A stretch of 64,000 nt of DNA from Macrocybe gigantea (GCA_011319805.1 SJRY01000120.1:308105-372104), one strand, 5' to 3'. Positions 12,936 to 25,568 are shown, numbered from the stretch's first letter. The notes: generated by a model from the sequence alone, not told the origin. Program-made: numbers and translations.

Positions 12936-14944
12936 TTAGGGCATCTCATAGGCATCGACCATGGTGACGTCCAGTTCCGGATCGTACATCTCAGGTTCGA
13001 ACGAACGCTCCAGGTAGCCCTGCAGCATCTTCCACTCGTGAAACCTATCATCTGGATTCAACCCATAGGCATAATCAACGATCTGGATGTGATCGTCGTT
13101 CGCAGCAGAGATGCACACCCTGCCGATACTCTCATCCCAAGCAATTGCGGCCAGGCCCTTCGCGTCACCGCCAGGCGTCTTGAGTAGGTTCGGTAGGTCG
13201 TCTAGCCAGGCCAGGCGCGCCACTCTCTGGCGATCCTGCGGAATGGTGAAGCGCGGCTTGCGCATAATGAGGTCCACGTTGTCCGGCAACATAGGTGGGA
13301 GCTGTTCAGGCCGGTGATTTTCCTGGTTGATGTACCTCGCGAACCCGACGACAAGCGGCGCGTCGGAGCGATCTGACTTTTCGGTCATGTACAAAAGACT
13401 GCGGCATGCGCCAGGCAGGACGTGCACCATGTTCGGTTCGCTCTTGTGGCGTATTTGCCGCATGACGTGTCTCAGATTGAACTTGTAGAGCGTGTAGCCG
13501 TGCGGCCGTGCGCGCGTTGGCGCGATGTCTATCGCATGAGGCCAGACAAGATCATGCACCATCTCCGCGGGTTCCGACGCGCAGGCGTAGATGGATATCG
13601 GTATTGGGGTGTCGAGAAACGCGCGCTCATCTGTCTCAGTGGGGATACCGTGGTCAGTGATGTGGAAAGCGTGACAGGTGCGGTGGTGGATCGAGTAGCA
13701 CTCCATGTAGTTCATAATGTAGGAGCCGCCGTCTACGATACGTGGGACTTCATAGAATTCGACGAAGTTCAGGTCCTGTTGGTCCGGCTGAGTACGGATG
13801 GTCCGAATGACAATCATGGCCCGTTGGCCTGGCAGCATTCGGTGTGTTCTGATGCTGTATTTCTGCAAGTGGGTGAAGAATCAGACAACTGCTGATTGAT
13901 AACTAAATGATCAAGTTCATACCGCTGTTCCATGGTTAGCATGTTTGTTGAGCGTCATCCTGGTTTGAATCTGCGCGGTAAGGTCGATCATGGTGATATA
14001 GTCCGGTTGCTGCACGATCGTCAAGTGAGGCATCCCATTGAGCTCATAGAACGTCAATTCTGGGACATTCACGGAACATTCCATCCTAATAGGCATGTAA
14101 AAAGGGTCGCCGAAGCTATCTATCTGAATGAGTTTTTCCAAGTAACGTTCTGACCACAGGTCGAGGTCGGGATGAACAAGGTGTTCGATCAGGGCCAGCT
14201 TGATGTGCAGACAGACGATCTGATATCTGAAACGCACTTCGGAGTCGATGTCGGTTTTGAACCCGAAGAAAGATGGGTCAGTGCTGTCCTCATAGATTCA
14301 GCAAAAGGTTCCTTCAGTTTGGGAAAACGGCAGCACGTACTTCGTCACAGCACCGTCTTGAAACGTCCTTCGAATATACGCGATCATGATCCCGTCCACT
14401 CCCTTAAACTTCATATACTTTGCCTGCAACCCGAATGCCTTTGTCACAGTCTTCGCTGTGGCCAGCGGTAAGGCCCCGTTTGGATGATCCAACGCATAAA
14501 GCATGATTCGATGCTGCGTTTCACAGAAATCGGACGTCGACGCCACGAGGAACTTGCCCCCAGGCAGAAGTTTGAGGTCGAAAATCTTTTGGCGAGTCCC
14601 AGGTATCGTCGTACTGACGACAAGGGTACCGTATCTGTGGCGCCAGTTGTCATCGAGGGAGATGGCACGCGTTACGATCCTTTCTGGCTCGAAATCATTT
14701 GCGCGGAGGGTGTACTGATATGTCGAAGGGAGAGGCGGGAGAGGAATATTAAGGCATTTTAGAAAGCGCTTCCATATTACGGGTTCATGAGTCAGGAAGT
14801 AAAATCGTTTGCAAGTCTGCGAGAAGAATACTCAGAGCCTTAAACTCAAGGAAGAATTGGAAAACATACTCGTCTCAGGCATAGGATGTCTTCAACCGTC
14901 AAGTAAATGAAAATTTTGTCAATGAGAACATCAAAAGGAATCAT
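12936..14944 (-). CDS. F-box protein with long substrate-recognition region
   Basis: The N-terminus reads MIPFDVLIDKIFIYLTVEDILCLRR, a clear F-box (ProFDVL...IYLTVEDILCLR) that should bind Skp1 in an SCF ubiquitin ligase. After an intron come a partly read 'WKRFLKCLNIPLPPLPSTY' segment, GGKFLVASTSDFCET (near 14570), SKTVTKAFGLQAKYMKF and a long final exon (13868-12936) with repeated beta-strand-like blocks (MIVIRTIRT, VEFYEVPRI, GRVCISAANDDHIQIVDYAYG) that could form a propeller. An in-frame Met at 15022 would add 26 residues. Its targets are unknown. Frames are intact. Confidence 0.72.
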
Positions 14945-15349
14945 GAGAATGAAAGGGTTCGTTTCTGATTGGAAAAGCTCAACAATGAAATTGGGGACGA
15001 AGCGGGCCAACGACAACGACATGAGGAGAGACCGGCTCTAAGAAAGAAGAAAATCAAGGAAGAGATTAAGAGAAAGGTGGTGCAATCGCTTGAAGACAGC
15101 ATCGAGTATTGAGCCGGCACGTTATATGCAGAACGTGAGATGAAAAGGCCTTGTATTTTCGCGAAGGGCAAGAACAAGGACAAGTTCATTCAACACCTTC
15201 CTATTTTAGATTCTTTCATATCGTCTTGTTTTCAAGTTGCTCATGTTCAATGATTCTCTGAAGACAACAGGAATACTATCTACTCTCCTGTATTTGAAGG
15301 AACCGACACAGTGATGGCAAATCATTACTTCGGTAATTGCATGTCGCGA

Positions 15350-18300
15350 TCACAGTCGAACCTCCCGTCTTGCACCATACCCCAAGAGAAGGTCCTCGGC
15401 TCTTTTCCTTCGTTCCTGATTGTACCATCCCGATACATCATCGACCCGATACAAAGCTGTACAACACCGTTCGCCACCCTCCAAAAAGACACAGTCATTC
15501 AGCGCATTAATGTCTGCTCCTTCAGCGACCAACAAATCGAGCAATTCTTCATTGCCCGAAAGAGCGGCCTCCGCAATGGCGCTGAATTGCCATGAATCCT
15601 CAGCGGGAACGTTGATCTTCGCGCCACGAGATAAAAGCAGTTGCACAAGCGATAGGCTCCCCCTCCTCACTGCGGCGGCAAGTGGCGTGCCGTCTTTGGC
15701 GGCAAGACAAGGCTCGGCTCCTCGGTCCAGTAGGTATCGGACCATCGGCTGATTGTTCTTGATGATGGCAGTCAGCAGTACTGTGCTGTTACGTTCCCGG
15801 GCATTAACGTCAGCGCCGTGTTCGATGAGGAGACGGGCGATGTTATCGCACGACTCCTCAATAGCCATCTGTAATGCAGATGGGGCCCATCTCGAGATCC
15901 GCGATACGCTAGCACCATGTTCAACGAGAGTGTTGATAATGGAAAGGTGCCCATTCAGTATAGCGGCCTGAAGTGGGGACTCGTAGATTCCATCGTAAGA
16001 AGCGTTTGCATCCGCTCCACGTTCAATACACAATTGAACGGCTGTTTCCAGACCGGAGGCGGCGAAACAACACAGAAGCGAGTCCAGCTCCACATATCGG
16101 CCGTCGCATTTGGTGAGGCTATGTAGGTGGAAAACATCCCTGGCATAGAAAAATGACGGGACGGACAAGCGTCCTCCATCGCTGGTAAGAAACTCGGCCG
16201 TTCTCGTTTCCAACTCGATTCGTTTTTCTCCCTTGACGAGTTTGAGGTGATCCGTCCAGAACAGACCGGCATAATCCAGGAGAGGGTGTTTACGCCGGTT
16301 GCTTTGCCATACCATAAACCCATGTCTCGCCCAGTCGTCGAGGCCCTCATTTGAGGCTAGACTCTCGATGGACAGATACGTCAGACACAAGTCTGCTATG
16401 CAATCAATGCATTCCCCCAAATTAAGAGCAAAAGGTGTTTCGTCCTGTGCCCTGGATGATACCAGGTATTCCTTCACAGAATAGTGCGAGAGTCGAACGT
16501 ATCCTTTATATGCCTTCTCGTTGTCGCCGATGACTGTGACGAGCGTGCCACAGATAGACAAGATTTCTTTTGGATCTGGGAATCGTTCATCTGCGTCAAT
16601 GGTACACAGTCCAGGTTTTAATATCACAGCCTCCGCCAGCTCCTCGACTGTCAGGGGTCTGCGGGAAAATGCGAGCCACATTAACGCATTCTTTGCGAAT
16701 GGGGCGTCGTAGTCTGGAATGGAGGAGAGAATTCGGCGGTACGTTTCGTCGAGGGTGGGAGGTAAGGCTTGTAGAATCCTTCTGACTCCATTCGCGTTTC
16801 TACAGCATTTCAGCATCTCCAGCTGGCATTCGACCCAACGGAACCTAGAAACGTTTCTTCAGTTGACAACGCAAGTGTCCAGCGGCGTATATCACTTACA
16901 TTCCGTGGGATTTACTTGTGAGTGCCATCTCAATGTCCACCAATACCGATACGTTCCATTTCCTGAAGCTGGGATCATGCCGAAGGTGCTGAGAGACGAA
17001 GGTGTGGATGTCGCTATCGACGACGCCCCCATCCATTCCCATCTCCGTGACTTGCAATGAGTCAAAAGCATCCTGAATATAGGTCTCGCGGCGACTGGTC
17101 ACGATCACGTTCAGGTTCGGATGCATAGTACCGTTCGCTAGGTGGCATACAGTTTCGAGGAGTGGTGATCGTTCGCGGCTTGAGACTTCGTCAAGGGCAT
17201 CAACTACCAAATATACGCATTCAAAATGGCCGAGCAATATCTCAAGAACCTCGAGGACAGTCCCGATTGGTGGCTTGGCAGGCTTGTTTTTAAACATGGC
17301 GTACACCTGCCTCGGAACGGTCGCCAATTTCTGCAAGAGTTGCGCAGCGATGGTAGCTAGCATGCCCCGCACATTCTGCTTTCTCCGGTCCGTAAAAGTG
17401 AAGAAAAAGAATACGACGCCGATTGAAGAATGAGATTTCATTTCCTCTGTCAATGATTTGATGATCGTAGCTCTATTCATCGTTAGACGTATAACACCAA
17501 GTAGGATAAGACTAAAACACGATAAACTACGACTCACGCAAGAACAGTTTTTCCGGCTCCCGCTGTTTGCACATCACGGTAAAGTGGGCGTTGAACGCTA
17601 ATGATGGGGACCTACGAATTCCGTGTAGCCACAGAATGCTCCCATGGCCGTCCTTCCATCTCAGATAATCATCCCCATGAAGAAGCCATCTTCCTGTGCC
17701 GCTGTGACATTTATTTCTTGCGGCATCATAATCCTGCTCGGCATTGACAGGCTCGAGCCATGCCTGTATCTCTCGACGCAGGCGTTCTAAAAGACGGTGA
17801 GAACAAATAATGCGAAATGCAAGGACTATGTGCCTTCTTCTCGGCTACGTAGTAGATATGTGTTCTGTCTGGTCTGCAACGATATATCGCTGCGGCAGAG
17901 AAGACAGAAAAAATTGTCAAAGCAGATACGCCCAGCATAACGAAGGACAGCTCACATTCCGTCAATAATCAATCCGATGGCGATAGACGACTTTTTCGCC
18001 TCAACGAGTTCTACCAACTTGATCATTTCCTTTTCTGTCAAAGGCCATCGTAGGCGACTCTTTGCCATCTGGAAAATTGAAAGCGTCTGTTCGAGTTTTC
18101 GGGCAAACGAGTTGAGTAGACTATCGCAGTCCTGGAGCCAGCCAAGCCATTCATGAACATGTGAGGAGGAAGTGGAGAAATGTGTGGCATGTTCTTCAAC
18201 AAGGCTCTGCAGAGCTCTGAGTAGCTTTTCCAGTTCGTGCAGCTTATCGTGAAGCGTAGAAACTGCTTGTTGCGTCGCTGCTCCCCCTGACCAGAATCGG

Positions 18301-18374
18301 TATGCCGATGATGCTACACACGAGGATATCTGTAGCACCGCGGCAATGCTAGCACTGATAGAGAGCGGATCCAT
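15350..18374 (-). CDS. Fungal NLR (STAND): N-terminal helical domain, NACHT ATPase, ankyrin repeats
   Basis: Starts at 18374 with MDPLSISASIAAVLQISSCV, the usual opening of fungal STAND N-terminal helical domains, followed by a coiled helix bundle to about residue 140. The linker GTGRWLLHGDDYLRWKDGHGSILWLHG leads into the NACHT P-loop: GIPGAGKTVLA is formed by a 25-base microexon (17538-17562) between introns 17615-17563 and 17537 to about 17482. Walker B is YLVVDALDEV (17215-17185), and VIVTSRRE is the sensor motif. A winged-helix segment (FAKNALMWLAFSRRPLTVEELAEAV, VRLSHYSVKEYLVSS) follows, then about six ankyrin repeats (15990-15400: SPLQAAILNGHLSIINTLVEHGA, HGADVNARE, GTPLAAAVRRGSLSLVQLLLSRGA). 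Such proteins act in non-self recognition or programmed cell death; the trigger is unknown. About 900 residues, no frame breaks. Confidence 0.9.
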
Positions 18375-19835
18375 GGTGGTTGGAAAGTAGCAGGTGCCGT
18401 CCTACATCTTCCACACCAAATGCTGTAGAGTGACATGGCGATGGCGCTGGAATATGCGTTCCGAAAAGACATTTCTCTGACATTGACAGCGGCAGCTGAG
18501 TAAAGAGGAAGATAGCAGGGTCGGGCATGTGTTGTGGAACACAGGATATCCGTTTTGAGATCAAATTGCTGTATTGCGGACAGGGGTGCAGTGATTCATC
18601 AGGTGACCCAATTCTCATAAGTTACCGCGTCCGACGAATTGAATGCTAAAAATGGACTCTGATAGGCTTCCGGAGAGCGGCCACAGGAGCAATGCGGACC
18701 TCATAGTTAACAATGTGAAGACAATGTCGTCTTGTGCAGACTTAAACGCAACAACAAGGACCGGTTCGGTTCGGGTCTCTCTTTTTGGAGTACGACTGAA
18801 GATGGGCCTTATTCTCTTCTTCTCGGAAACCGTACAAAGTCGCCCTTCTTTCTCCTTCTGAAGCACGAGCACATGAAACAAGTTGTTTGCGCATCAACGT
18901 AGCGCTCTCGGAGTCCATGTATCCAGGTGAAAATAAAGTTCGCGCCGTCCTTGTACTTACTCCAGATCCTCCGATTTCGTTTGATGTAGACTCGTTTGGA
19001 CTCAAAAATTATTCGGGGAAATGCCGATGTCCGGGCGGTCATATTAGCGACATCGGGAGTTTGTCGTTTTGGAAGAGTATTGACTAATGCTTAGCTATTA
19101 TGAGCGCTTGTTGTTCCCTCTCTTTGCCTTGCGTTAGATTAAAAAGAAAATTGAAACATTGGGCTAAGAACGAGGCTTGGAAAATGCTGCATATTGTACA
19201 CACACCCAGTCTTCGGCATGTGTCAAAATGCGCTCGAAACCTAATCAAAATTACCTCCAACACGGGTTGCAGATTCTCCTTCGCCCATACCGTTGAACGA
19301 CCGCGTTCACACAAATAGCTTGGCTTGTTTCTTGCTCTTTCCGGCGTTCGCACTCACCTGGAAATTTGAAACAAGTTCAGTAGTGAAGAAAGTGAGTCGT
19401 CAAGGAAGTGGATACTGTATTATTTTTATGCCCGAAACACGCGTAAATCTTGAGTTGGGTAATATATGTAACTCGTTAGAAGGTTTAAGCGTTTTTACTG
19501 CAGAAGTTGATGTCATTTATATGCATGATTGTTGATTCCGACGAGTATGAGCGGGGCTCAAAAGCATAGGGATGCGCAGTGGTTAATGTTTCAGCAAACC
19601 TACAGGGACGGACATACCGGATGTCTCGAACACATGGCGGTTTATCAAATTCTCGAGGAGACTTCTAATCTGAGAAACTGCAAGCAGCAGTCGAGAGACA
19701 CGCGTACATGCAATGAGATTGGCCAATTATACAAGTCCTAGAGATCACAATGTACAATACAAAGGAGTAATAAGTTAAAGTGGTCATACATTGACAGTGA
19801 CCACCTGGTATCGAAAACAGTCATTCGAACCCCCT
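18375..19835. other. Gene-poor stretch of about 1.5 kb
   Basis: Read on both strands; only short frames without recognisable motifs. It includes the upstream region of the NLR gene (18375-18900) and the 3' side of the membrane protein gene. No repeats recognised. Confidence 0.35.
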
Positions 19836-21068
19836 TCACGCCTTTCCGTATAACGCCACAGTGTCTTCATAAGGCCCCTTGACTGTGACACGCACTTGGG
19901 GAGCAACTGTATTCGCAGTGCTGGCCGAGCGGAAGTGGCTACTACTGCCGTGGCTGCTGCTACCATGACTGCTAACTGATAGAGGGATCGCTCCGTTCTG
20001 CCGTCTTTTGTCGAAGAGCTTGAGATTGAGGAACACGCGCGTACCCATGGTGACAGTTATTAATGTGGAAAAGGGAACAGCAGTGGGTTTGAGCATCGTG
20101 TGTTGCGGTCCAAGTGCTTGAATGCTGAGCACGGTAATATTCGTCACGGCGGTGAGAGCAAAGTAGAGGAGGTTGTCTCTGAATATTTGCTTCCCGACTT
20201 GCGATTTCGAGGCGAGATTGCCGCTGAGCTTCGCTAACGTGAACACGAGGACGACTGTGTCAAATGCGACAGAGGATGCATAGCTGATTGGCGCCCATGA
20301 CACGATAGGTTGCATCTGACAGTTAGAGCCGAAAGGGGTGTGTGGCCCTGTGATAGCTTTGTACTGCGAAGCGACAGCTATCTGGATGGTGGGAGTACAC
20401 CTCAGTGGAAAATTAATACAAAAAGCTTAGGCGTACTGACCCAACAACCAGCATAACCAGGAACATGAACGACATAGCTGCTTGGACGAGCTTTACACCG
20501 TTCCAGATGGCAAAGACTCTGTAACAGAAGATGGCGCCAGAAGAGGCTACCACGAGTACAGCGCCAACTTGACTTGTAACGACGGCTGCCTGGCAATGCT
20601 TGCTTTGAACAGAAGTAAAGAACAACGCTGGTAGGGTCGCCAAGATCCCTGAATATCGAAGGACAATAAAGCTAGGTACACGCGGTCAGCACGATAAACG
20701 CTTTCGATTTATATCAGTGCTATTCACAAGTATGTCGGAGGTGTGCTCCAGAGATGCTTTTCTTTTGCTCGATAAAGAGAGATCTCGCTGGGAAGTTGGA
20801 CGAAGCTTTAGAAAGCTAGTCAGCGAGAACGGTAGACAGGTCGATAACGCATAGACATACTAATCCCAGAGCACGACTCCGAAAGCGACTGCCACGCAGA
20901 TCGCTATGGTCACTGAACGGAATGGTTTCGTCTAAGGTACACAAAATTAGGCTGCGAATTACACACACCTAACTGTCCCTGGAGCGTCTGGAACTGCTCG
21001 AGAGTCATGCCCGGCGGTAACGGGATTTGCGCCATGCTGGGAGCTGGGGAAGGGACAGTAGACGACAT
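19836..21068 (-). CDS. Seven-helix membrane protein, DUF6533-like
   Basis: Exon 1 from 21068 encodes MSSTVPSPAPSMAQIPLPPG and MTLEQFQTLQGQ. After an intron TKPFRSVTIAICVAVAFGVVLWD gives helix 1, then QLPSEISLYRAKEKHLWSTPPTYL, the conserved cytosolic loop (LPxEIxLYR) of a large basidiomycete membrane family, then FIVLRYSGILATLPALFF, VLVVASSGAIFCYRVFAIW, a MFLVMLVVGSV helix and, in the last exon (20315-19836), three more helices. The tail is Ser/His-rich (SHGSSSHGSSSHFRS, near 19960). I recognise the family by its pattern; no biochemical role is known to me. Topology suggests a receptor-like seven-helix protein. Five to six introns; frames intact. Confidence 0.75.
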
Positions 21069-21155
21069 CTTCGAGCTCTCTCAACGGAAGGACAAGAGGA
21101 AAAAAGAGTGAAGAGAGAACGAAAGGGAAAGGGAGGGGAAAGGTGCCTTTTCATG
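21069..21155 (-). promoter_or_regulatory. Pyrimidine-rich upstream tract of the seven-helix gene
   Basis: On the minus strand the bases just upstream of the ATG at 21068 are almost purely C/T (21085-21151), a core-promoter style common in filamentous fungi. Confidence 0.4.
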
Positions 21156-22615
21156 GTGGACCAGCTCCAGTTTTGAAGGGTTCAGCTTCGTCGGTTTCCG
21201 GTTTCTCTGACACACCATTGACACTCCTTCATACGAGAAGATCATGCCGTCAGATGCGTTTGATCACGATGATTTACGGGGTTATTACAAAGGCCTCCAG
21301 GGCCGCATGGCGGTGATGAATACCTGTTTTAGGCCTCTTTGATCTAGTCGAACCCGGATGAACAAGTCAGATAAGAAATAAGTTCCCCACGAGCATTTAC
21401 TATGAGATCTTGATGAAGGTGCGATGGCTATGCGGTCCGATGCAGAACGTTAGCATCTTCTGACCGATTTTAAGAGGTGGTCTGAATATACTCTTAGGCA
21501 AGCAGACCCGGGATTCAACTGCACTAGCAATGTTCGTTGATAACTGAATCATCAGCAGAGGACCGTTGACAATTCGACAAGCCACTAGGTGGGTCATTAT
21601 AAATGGAGTGAGTTGGTGAAAAACGGTTGAATGGATAAGCGTCCATCGCATTCATGATTGTTTCAATTCAATCGGTGATGCTGATCCAAAACGGACCTTC
21701 CACGATCTCAAATGAGAATGTGACTCGGACGAATGGCTGAGGAAATACGTATAATCACGGGCGATCAAGCACGTAATGCTACAATGACCTACGCAGAGCT
21801 TGAAGCGAAGACATTCCGGGTGCGTCACTTCGCCTATCGTGGGCATGATGCGTATGGGCTCTAATGGGGAAAACATAAAAGCGGATCCCAGATAACGTGC
21901 AGCTGAGCCTGAGAGAGCGATCTGCTCATTGTCTGGTATCAAGGAGTTCGATGAAAGTTACCGTCCGACGGAGGTGCAAACGTGCGGATGTACAGATCAA
22001 AATGTGCCATATTGGGAGGTCCAATTCAGCGCAAACGATCCGTATCGATTGATACGCTCGGCCGCAAAAGACCTCTAGCGTCAATGCCTTCCCGCAAAGG
22101 CTCTCATGGGAGGCTTCGATACCTTGCGCAGAGTCGGCAAATCCAGCAGGTTGGAGCCGCTTACAATCAGAAGGCTTTGTTTTATACTGACCTTACTGAT
22201 ATAAATCTAATAGCAGCATGGAAATGCATCCAGCGAATTGACACCTGTCCGGTCTTTAACCGTTCATGGCAACAGAATGTGAAACTATAGGAAGCATTCA
22301 AGGTGATGTTGATATGATCTAGTCACCGTTGTCGTCGACGATCATGACATCTATCTAGTACGAATGATATAAAGTAGACACCGCTTAAGAAAGCACTCCT
22401 CCATCGAGTTAACGTTCCGCATCAAATCTTTGCAGCAGTGGCGTATGCTTTTGCCATGCCACAGCCATATGGCCACCAAGATGGACAGGCGGCAGCGGCG
22501 GAAGAAAGAAGACGAGACTGGTACCACCCAATGCCCGCATCAGCTGACAAGGACCAGTGAACACTCAACGGGGCGCTGAAGCATGAGGTATTATTAGATG
22601 ATCCGCCAATTCAAT
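21156..22615. other. Gene-poor stretch of about 1.5 kb
   Basis: No gene recognised. One short frame, 22456-22560 (+), encodes 34 residues (MPQPYGHQDGQAAAAEERRR then DWYHPMPASADKDQ) with a protein-like composition, but it has no detectable partners. Confidence 0.3.
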
Positions 22616-24170
22616 CTAGTATGTGGGGACAGCCTCGAGGATGGAGTCCACAGCCCGCATATGATGAACACCCTGCACGATAAACCCACTTTGCTCAATC
22701 AAGGCGATCATGTGCGCCTCCGTTCGCGTTATGCCGTTATTGAGCGCCAGGAGCTGCATACTTGTGGTATGCACAAACCGCGGGCTGGCATCGCGGAGAA
22801 GCATTTCGCAGACGACCAATTTCTGCGCAGGGGAACAGTCAGGCGCAGCAATCATGGCTGCACGGACATTGCGCAATATGGTGATGACTTGTTCGTCCGT
22901 CCAGTCGTGAAGAACGTGCCTAATGAGATAAGTCGGCTGACCGCGCGGTAAACCAGTATCGTCCAGCGACGCCGCCATGAAATTTCCGGAAATGAACGAT
23001 ACCCTTGAGGAAGCTTGCGGAGGTTGCGCGTTCCAAGCCTGTCACATCGGAACAGAGTAATCATGAGGCGTTATACGTAAAGATACTCATGCTGCTTGCC
23101 TTTTTCGCATTCTCGATTGTACCTGGAATGTCAAAAATTGTGAAAAGCAGGGACGCATTCTGCTCGTCTTTCAACAGCATCATTTCCAGAGATCCGATCC
23201 CTCCACCGACGTCGACAACTGGCGACAGGAGCTTGTTCCAGGAATAATCTAAACGTCAAACGCGTCAGGGTTTAGATGCAAGAAGCGGCGAGCGACCGAT
23301 GAAGGCGCTAGCTTACCATTTGCAACGTTTCCATTGGCCGTGCGATGCAGCTGCTGCATAGCCTTCCCCAATCGTTGGGCGCGCCATGGCTGATCGGACA
23401 TCCATTCAAAGACGGGCTTTTCAAACCCATACGCAAGATTCACGGCCGGAGGGCTTGGCTTTCCGCCTGTCGCAGGAGTCTTGGCTGCTTCAACCAAGTG
23501 GGAAGTCGCTCTGAACCCTTCGTCACATCTGCAGGTTGATAGAAATGATAGAAATCAGAAGCGTGAGTTCTGCTGCGCAAGAAAATATATTATACTGAGG
23601 GCCTACATGAAGCCGATGGCATCTTTAACGCTTTCTGAGTGTCCCTTTCTCAAGATCTCCGACATCGCATTGTTTGTGTAGACCTGTGAACCGAAACCCC
23701 CGATCTCTTCAAAGTATCCGTGCTTCAGCAAGCAATTCATGGCAATGCCTGTTCACACGGGAACGTTAGGTTCACTGCATCATCACACTGTGAAAGTCAT
23801 TACCGATGAACTTTGGATCAGCCCCTGTTCTCTCACTCAATTCGAGAATCGAAGCCTTGCTATCGCCAATGGCATCAGCGATGTTCAAAGAATTGATGAA
23901 ACCTAATGCAGAACTCTCTTGACATGATTCTGTTCGTGTAATGTCGATTAGTGACCCTGGTTAGGAAGCAGCAATCCCACCTGCAAGTAGAATCGTATAT
24001 TCTGGAGTTCCTAAGACTGATCTCACGAGCTGGGAACACAAATCTTGGATGAGGAATTTGGCTTCGTACAGTTCGAGGGCGTCTGTGGGTCGGGAAGTTT
24101 CCCCTGGGGAAAAGTAGGAGGCGAGATGGGATATTCTCGCTGCGATGGCGCTTGGGGTCTGAGACGACAT
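22616..24170 (-). CDS. SAM-dependent O-methyltransferase (COMT-like)
   Basis: The N-terminal dimerisation region starts MSSQTPSAIAARISHLASYF (24170; an in-frame Met at 24185 adds five residues). The winged-helix part is FINSLNIADAIGDSKASILELSERTGADPKFIG, with HGYFEEIG. The catalytic domain has SAM motif I VVDVGGGIGSLEM (around 23215), FDIPGTIENAK and the active-site block LIRHVLHDWTDEQVITILRN, whose His is the likely catalytic base. The protein ends DSILEAVPTY at 22616. Enzymes of this type methylate phenolic hydroxyls of secondary metabolites. It lies about 2 kb from the arylpyruvate-type synthetase and could decorate its product; that link is inference. About six introns, frames intact, near 450 residues. 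Confidence 0.88.
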
Positions 24171-24612
24171 TTTAGGTAGGGCCAAAGAAGTTCGGATACA
24201 TGTCCAGATTCTCGTTGTGGCAATATCTATAGACAGGGCCGAAACGCAAACGAGCTATCAATACTTAATTGGATGATGCGCTGTGGGGCACAAGGTCCTC
24301 AATCGTTGATGATCTACAAATCATCATAGGCACAAAGGAGTTGATCATCATGTTCGCATCAAAAGAGTATGCTCGCTAACTTACTCAGACACTGACTGCG
24401 GCTCGATGGTTTTGGCTGTCGGTGGGTATCTATCCTGCTGACAAGATGTACGCAAAACACCATCAAGGCAAAGCCCAGTTACTGAAGCAAATTAAACGTC
24501 GAAGGCGCTCAAAAGTGTTCGGGAATTGGATAAGACTACGTATATACAGCTGAGGGTGTCTACAATGGAAAAGAAGACAGACGAGTAGGAAATGAAGGAA
24601 AAAGCGCCAATC
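24171..24612. other. Intergenic between O-methyltransferase and hemerythrin-like genes
   Basis: No gene seen. It carries the O-methyltransferase promoter (a CTATAG-rich patch near 24229) and the 3' region of the hemerythrin-like gene. Confidence 0.35.
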
Positions 24613-25568
24613 TCAAGACATGGCATATGGCGAGTACTTCCAGTACCTGTGCGGAAGTGTGAGACGCAAACTGATAAGATAGAAGCTGGGGACACCCACC
24701 CAGAATACCGCTTCGCTAGAATGTACGGAATAACTATCTTGCGAAGCAGCCACGGCATGGGGGGCCATATGTCCTTGTATTCCTTGGGCGTGTGGCTGAG
24801 GAGAGCTGTCAGCGTGCAAGAAAAAGGGGAGGAGTGGTGTCAAGGCAAGACAAACCTTCGCATATAAGGCACTAACAAGAAAGGATCACCATGTGACTTG
24901 GCATATTTCTCCAGCCTGGCGATCATGGCAACAACATCATGTTCGGCGAACTGGGCTTCCTTCAATTTGTCAGATGCGATGTGTGCAACTTCTTCGTCCA
25001 GATGCGAGTACTGCATGGATATTTGGTAAATAGGTGCTGTGCGAGACATGCGACACGTTGAAGTACTCACCAGAGGGGCTTTGAAAGAAACCATCATTTC
25101 TTGCAACTGCGTCGCATTGAATTTTGCGGGTGATGCTTTCACATCCTTCAACAGAGTCATTAATTTCTCAAGGTTCTCGTGAATGAGCTTGTGTTGTTCA
25201 GCCTCTGCAGAAAAATCCATTTTTTGGTTCAGGAAAGGGAACACGATTTCGTCCTGCAATCAGTAGGTGGGGACGAAAAACATGTCAGTAATCTATTGCG
25301 GCATGTTCATCGTCACTAAAAAAATTTACCTCGCTCTGATGGTGACCTTCAATAGATACAGCCCATGCTTCGCAGTAACCAAGGAAATTCGCAAGGTCAT
25401 CCTTCGGAGGGTTAGCGAGGGTTGACAGGATGATATCATAACCGCTCTTGAAAGTGTCATGAGCTGGAACGGTCATGAGTACCAATGCCCACTGGTAAGA
25501 AGGAACAGCGCCCGACCTCTAATCATGTTGTACTGAAGGAGCTCGAAGGGGTCGGTGGGAATCGACAT
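24613..25568 (-). CDS. Hemerythrin-like HHE domain protein
   Basis: Begins MSIPTDPFELLQYNMIR at 25568, then an intron (GTCGGG...TTCCAG, ending near 25456) joins to AHDTFKSGYDIILSTLANPP. Hemerythrin ligands appear in order: the first His of AHDTF, HHQSEDEIVFPFLNQK (HxxxE), EQHKLIHENLEKL (HxxxH) and YSHLDEEVAHI (HxxxE/D), enough for a di-iron or similar metal centre. The C-terminus continues SHTPxEYKDMWPPMPWLLRKIVIPYILAKRYSG and, after an intron, YWKYSPYAMS to 24613, an extension common in fungal hemerythrin-like proteins. The family binds or senses oxygen, NO or iron; no precise role is known here. Divergent from the synthetase gene (724 bases between start codons). Confidence 0.85.

Noticed and set aside
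13422..13895. 157-residue plus-strand frame opposite the F-box protein
   Set aside because: Antisense shadow; the minus-strand exon is longer and has family-like beta-strand blocks.
18600..19760. Several 70-90 residue frames on both strands between the NLR and the seven-helix gene
   Set aside because: No motifs, no splice logic and composition close to random translation.
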